Assembly: GCF_025989185.1 (NCBI RefSeq)
Contig: NZ_JAPDNT010000039.1
Location: 1 to 36,011, forward strand
Direction of reading: 5' to 3'
Source of the DNA: Limobrevibacterium gyesilva
Lineage (GTDB): Bacteria; Pseudomonadota; Alphaproteobacteria; Acetobacterales; Acetobacteraceae
DNA: 36,011 nucleotides
Numbering within the stretch: the first letter of the stretch is position 1; every line of letters starts with the position of its first letter. The notes under the pieces are model-generated. The model was not told the origin of the DNA. It saw nothing but the letters and a program-made list of their open reading frames with translations, and ran no database searches. The translations under genes and the position numbers were made by a program. Below, piece after piece: positions 33,129 to 36,011 of this stretch.

Positions 33129-33611
33129 ATGCTCGACTACATCGAGTCCACCACGTCGCGGGGGCCCATGCTCGTGCGGCCGGGGCATGGCCATACCGTC
33201 ACTGCGTTCGGCTGCGAGCAGGTTCGCATCGTGGTGCCGGCCCGCAGCGTCGGCGGCGCCTATGGCATCTGGGAACTGACCTCGCAGCCCGGCTTCAGCC
33301 CGCCCAGGCACACCCATCACCGCGAGGACGAGATCTTCCGGGTGCTGGAAGGCAAGCTGCTGGTGTGGTGCAACGGCCAGACCTACGAGGCCGAGGCCGG
33401 CGCCACCGCGGTGCTGCCGCGCGGGGTGCCGCACAGCTTCCGGGTGCTCAGCCCTACGCCCGCGCGGATGCTGATGACGGTGGTGCCCGGCGGGTTCGAG
33501 ACGTTCTTCGCCGCCGTGTCCGGCCTGCGGCTGCCGGGCGACGAGACGGCGCTGATCGACATCAGCGACAGCTACGGCGTGGAGTATGTCGGCGGACCGT
33601 TGCAGGGCTGA
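33129..33611 (+). CDS. Cupin domain protein
   Basis: 160 aa (159 if read from the second codon choice; GTG 33126 directly before ATG 33129 is also possible, with AGGAGG upstream). Single conserved beta barrel: metal motif PRHTHHREDEIFRVLEGKL gives His-x-His and Glu, and LPRGVPHSFRV gives the second-motif His. Similar to quercetin-dioxygenase-like cupins; the reaction is unknown. Its 3' end overlaps the convergent glucosyltransferase gene by 40 bases. Confidence 0.88.
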   Translation: MLDYIESTTSRGPMLVRPGHGHTVTAFGCEQVRIVVPARSVGGAYGIWELTSQPGFSPPRHTHHREDEIFRVLEGKLLVWCNGQTYEAEAGATAVLPRGVPHSFRVLSPTPARMLMTVVPGGFETFFAAVSGLRLPGDETALIDISDSYGVEYVGGPLQG

Positions 33612-35281
33612 TTGCCCGCCAGCTCCTCGGGCGTTGCGGCGATGCGGCGGCGGCGGAGCCAGGCCGACAGGCGCGGGTCCGACGTCGCCACGCAGAACGG
33701 AACGGAGACCAGCAGGCCGCCGGCGAAGGGCAGGGCCCACAGCGCCATCGGCCACGATGACCATGCCAGCAGCGCGAACACGGCGGTGCCGAACAGCGTG
33801 TGCGGCCAGAACATGCGTGCGGCCTCGGCCCAGCCGACCCCGCGGTCGCTGCGGTTCTGCGGCAGCCAGCCCGGCCGCGCGCCCAGCGCCAGGCGCAGCA
33901 TGGCCAGCGTCTTGGTGGGGTAGGACAGCGCGTCCAGCAGCAGCGTGAAGGCGAACTCGGCCGCCGCCCCCGCTGCGAAACGGGCGCGGCCGCCATAGCG
34001 GGCGCTGCGCGCGCGGAAGATCAGCGTCTCGGCGTAGCCCAGCAGCTTCGGGGCGTACAGGATCAGGGTCCAGGCCAGGGCCAGCGCCAGCAGGCGGCCG
34101 CGCGGGAAGTCCGCCGTGTCGCCGGTGGCGGCGGCGATCGCGGCCAGGGCCAGCATCGCGTTGTAGAGCGGCGCCCCGGCGAACAGCAGGATGGCCTGCA
34201 TAAGCTGCCAGCGCCCCATCGGCCGCAGGCCCGGCATGACCAGCAGATGCCGGTATTGCAGGTTGCCCGCGAGCCAGCGCGCGTCGCGGTGCAGGAACTC
34301 CGGCAGGGCCGGCGGGTTGGCTTCCAGCGAGCCGTCGTCATCGGCCCAGACGCACACGCCCCAGCCGGCCGCGCGCAGCCGCGCCGCTTCCACCTGGTCG
34401 TGCGACAGAATCGGGCTGCCGTCGGGCAGCGGCTGCAGCCGGCAATGGGCGCGGAACGGGGCGATGCGCAGGATGGCGTTGTGGCCCCAGTACGGCCCCG
34501 CGTCGTCCTGCCACCAGCCCTGGCCGATGGACCACACCCGCATGCCCGCGCGCATGCCGAACTGGAACAGTCGGGGAAAGGCGGAGGCGGCCGGGCGGCC
34601 GGCCGTCAGATGCTGCACGATGCCCATGCGCGGGGCGGCCTGCATGATGCGCACGAGGCAGCGGACCGCGGCGGGCGTCATCTCGGAGTCGGCGTCGAGC
34701 GTGAGGACGAAATCGAAGCCGACGGCGTGGTGGTCGAGGAAGTCCATCACGTTGCCGGCCTTGAAGCCGGTGTTCGCGGCGCGGCGGCGGTAGCGCACCG
34801 GCAGCGGGAAGGCGGCGATGGCCGCTTCCTCGGCCGCGACGAGTGCGGGGTCCTGCGTGTCCGACAGGATGAACAGGGCGAACCGGTCGGAGTCCGCCAA
34901 CCCCTCCAGCAGCCGGCGCAGTGGCGGCAGCACGAGGGCCATGTCCTCGTTGCGGATGGTCACGGCGAGCGCGGTGCGCGCGGTGATAGGGGCGCTGTCG
35001 ATGTCGCCGTCCACCGGCAGCACCGTGCGGGCGGGATGGCGGGCCAGGACCAGGATCAGGAAGCCCGGAAGGGCGTTGCCCAGGCACACGCCCAGCCACG
35101 GCGCCACGCCGATGAAGCAGGCCAGCAAAAGCGCCTTCGCCACCGTCCAGCCGCCAGGCGCCAGCACGGACCACATCAGCGCCGTGAGGCCGATGGTGGT
35201 CAGCAGCAGGATGGCGAAGAAGATCAGGCGGCGGACGAGCATGGCGGGCCATTGCATGGACGGAAAAGATGGTCGTGCCAT
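33572..35281 (-). CDS. mdoH: Glucan biosynthesis glucosyltransferase H
   Basis: 569 aa inner-membrane GT2 enzyme making the periplasmic glucan backbone. Two N-terminal helices (IFFAILLLTTIGLTALMW and ALLLACFIGVAPWLGVCLG) precede the catalytic domain: LAVTIRNEDMA, ANTGFKAGNVMDFL, the DxD motif as Asp196-Ala-Asp198 in LTLDADSEM, HLTAGRPAA, ILSHDQVEAARLRAAGW and RDARWLAGNLQYRHL. About five C-terminal helices follow. Shorter than the E. coli protein (847 aa), as in many alphaproteobacteria; an mdoG partner is not in the window. Later starts at 35257 or 35242 are possible and would widen the narrow promoter region. Confidence 0.95.
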   Translation of the reverse strand: MARPSFPSMQWPAMLVRRLIFFAILLLTTIGLTALMWSVLAPGGWTVAKALLLACFIGVAPWLGVCLGNALPGFLILVLARHPARTVLPVDGDIDSAPITARTALAVTIRNEDMALVLPPLRRLLEGLADSDRFALFILSDTQDPALVAAEEAAIAAFPLPVRYRRRAANTGFKAGNVMDFLDHHAVGFDFVLTLDADSEMTPAAVRCLVRIMQAAPRMGIVQHLTAGRPAASAFPRLFQFGMRAGMRVWSIGQGWWQDDAGPYWGHNAILRIAPFRAHCRLQPLPDGSPILSHDQVEAARLRAAGWGVCVWADDDGSLEANPPALPEFLHRDARWLAGNLQYRHLLVMPGLRPMGRWQLMQAILLFAGAPLYNAMLALAAIAAATGDTADFPRGRLLALALAWTLILYAPKLLGYAETLIFRARSARYGGRARFAAGAAAEFAFTLLLDALSYPTKTLAMLRLALGARPGWLPQNRSDRGVGWAEAARMFWPHTLFGTAVFALLAWSSWPMALWALPFAGGLLVSVPFCVATSDPRLSAWLRRRRIAATPEELAGNQPCNGPPTYSTP

Positions 35282-35319
35282 GGCGTAGTACCGGCGGGAA
35301 AGCTAGGGTCGGCTCGGCA

Positions 35320-36011
35320 ATGAAACCCGTCGTCGCAATGATCCTGCCGCCCCGGGAGGGGTTCGCCCCCGGCGCCACCGGGGCCGTGGGGCTGCTGGTG
35401 CACCGGCTCGCGTCCCGGCCAGGCGCGTTCGCGCCGGTGGTGGTGGGGATGAAGCAGGGCGCGCCGTTCGCCGATGTGGCGTTCCGGGCGGCAACCCCGT
35501 CCTGGCAGCCGGCGCGGCTGGCCCGCCGCTACGCCGGCGGCGTGGCGCGGGTGCTGCGCGCGCTGCGTCCCGCGCTGATCGAGGTGCACAACCGGCCGGA
35601 CGTGGCGCTGTTCCTGGCCGGCCATTTTCCGCGGACGCCGGTCTGCCTGTTCCTGCACAACGACCCGCAGGGGATGCGCCGGGCCCGCGGCGCCGCCGAG
35701 CGCGCCGCCCTGCTGGCGAGGCTGGCGCGGGTGGTGACCGTGTCCGACTACCTGCGCGGCCGGCTGCTGGAGGGCGTTGCGGCGCCCGCCCGCGCGCCCG
35801 TGGTGCTGCCGAACTGCCTGGACCTGCTGCAGATCCCGCCATCGCCCGACCCGCGTGACAAGCTGATCCTGTTCGCCGGCCGCGTGGTGTCCGACAAGGG
35901 CGCGGACAGCTTCGTCGCCGCCTGCGCCCGCGCTTTGCCGGCGCTGCCGGGCTGGCGGGCGGAGATGATCGGCGCCGACCGCTTCGGCCCGGACAGCCCG
36001 GAGACGCCGTG
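35320..36011 (+). CDS. Glycosyltransferase family 4-type protein (partial, 5' part)
   Basis: About 230 residues are visible and the frame is open to the window edge. It begins MKPVVAMILPPREGF with a Gly-rich donor-independent loop (GATGAVGLLVHRL), typical of the N-terminal GT-B domain. EVHNRPD and LFLHNDPQGMRR follow, then VVTVSDYLRGRL and LPNCLDL, and LILFAGRVVSDKGADSFVAA at the start of the donor-binding domain. The catalytic E-x7-E lies beyond the edge. It is divergent from mdoH with 38 bases between starts and probably acts in envelope polysaccharide or LPS synthesis. Confidence 0.88.
   Translation, partial: MKPVVAMILPPREGFAPGATGAVGLLVHRLASRPGAFAPVVVGMKQGAPFADVAFRAATPSWQPARLARRYAGGVARVLRALRPALIEVHNRPDVALFLAGHFPRTPVCLFLHNDPQGMRRARGAAERAALLARLARVVTVSDYLRGRLLEGVAAPARAPVVLPNCLDLLQIPPSPDPRDKLILFAGRVVSDKGADSFVAACARALPALPGWRAEMIGADRFGPDSPETP

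Noticed and set aside
33800-35323. Plus-strand 507-aa frame
   Set aside because: Antisense to mdoH; Gln/Arg-rich shadow.

Overview
The window is very GC-rich DNA from a bacterial chromosome, probably an alphaproteobacterium of the Rhodospirillales/Acetobacteraceae type. This placement is inferred from gene content (4.5S RNA next to dnaX, PhaR, a Thermus-type isocitrate dehydrogenase, several ABC uptake operons) and codon bias; no 16S gene is present. It is gene-dense, with no tRNA, IS element, prophage or CRISPR array visible. No stretch over 300 bases lacks a gene.

Layout. 1-1480 (minus): 3' part of the gene preceded by the signal recognition particle RNA (ffs) and dnaX, which is cut by the window edge. 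1579-3268 (plus): nudC, a small lipoprotein and a DUF488 protein, closely spaced. 3533-5079 (plus): an unrecognised pair, a proline-rich lipoprotein and a membrane-anchored protein with a degenerate ExeA/AAA-like domain; both end in a similar short motif. 5115-5837 (minus): Tat-exported Fe/Mn superoxide dismutase. 5941-11575 (minus): yejABEF oligopeptide importer. 11652-13000 (minus): membrane-anchored cytochrome c and hisN-type phosphatase, divergent from kdsB-pheA (13133-14805). 14844-16331: a MarR regulator divergent from a cysteine-synthase-like PLP enzyme, with a perfect AT-rich palindrome between them. 16376-17169 (minus): NIPSNAP and GNAT genes.

17299-24486 holds two complete phosphonate/oxyanion-type ABC transporters, phnCDEE on the plus strand and phnCDEE on the minus strand, facing tail to tail with six bases between stop codons. 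No C-P lyase gene is in the window. 24643-26103 is an isocitrate dehydrogenase. 26300-29808 is a polyhydroxyalkanoate block: phaR, a small PhaE-like coiled-coil protein overlapping a short PhaC-like hydrolase with a cysteine nucleophile, and a thiolase. 29809-30089 is an intergenic cluster of palindromes. 30090-33611 carries an omega-amino acid:pyruvate transaminase, a glutathione transferase, a VOC protein and a cupin. 33572-36011 carries a glucan glucosyltransferase H (mdoH/opgH) and the start of a GT4 glycosyltransferase.

The most interesting items are the lipoprotein/pseudo-ATPase pair, the miniature class III-like PHA synthase locus, and the mirror-image phn transporters, whose two binding proteins differ at a ligand-site motif.
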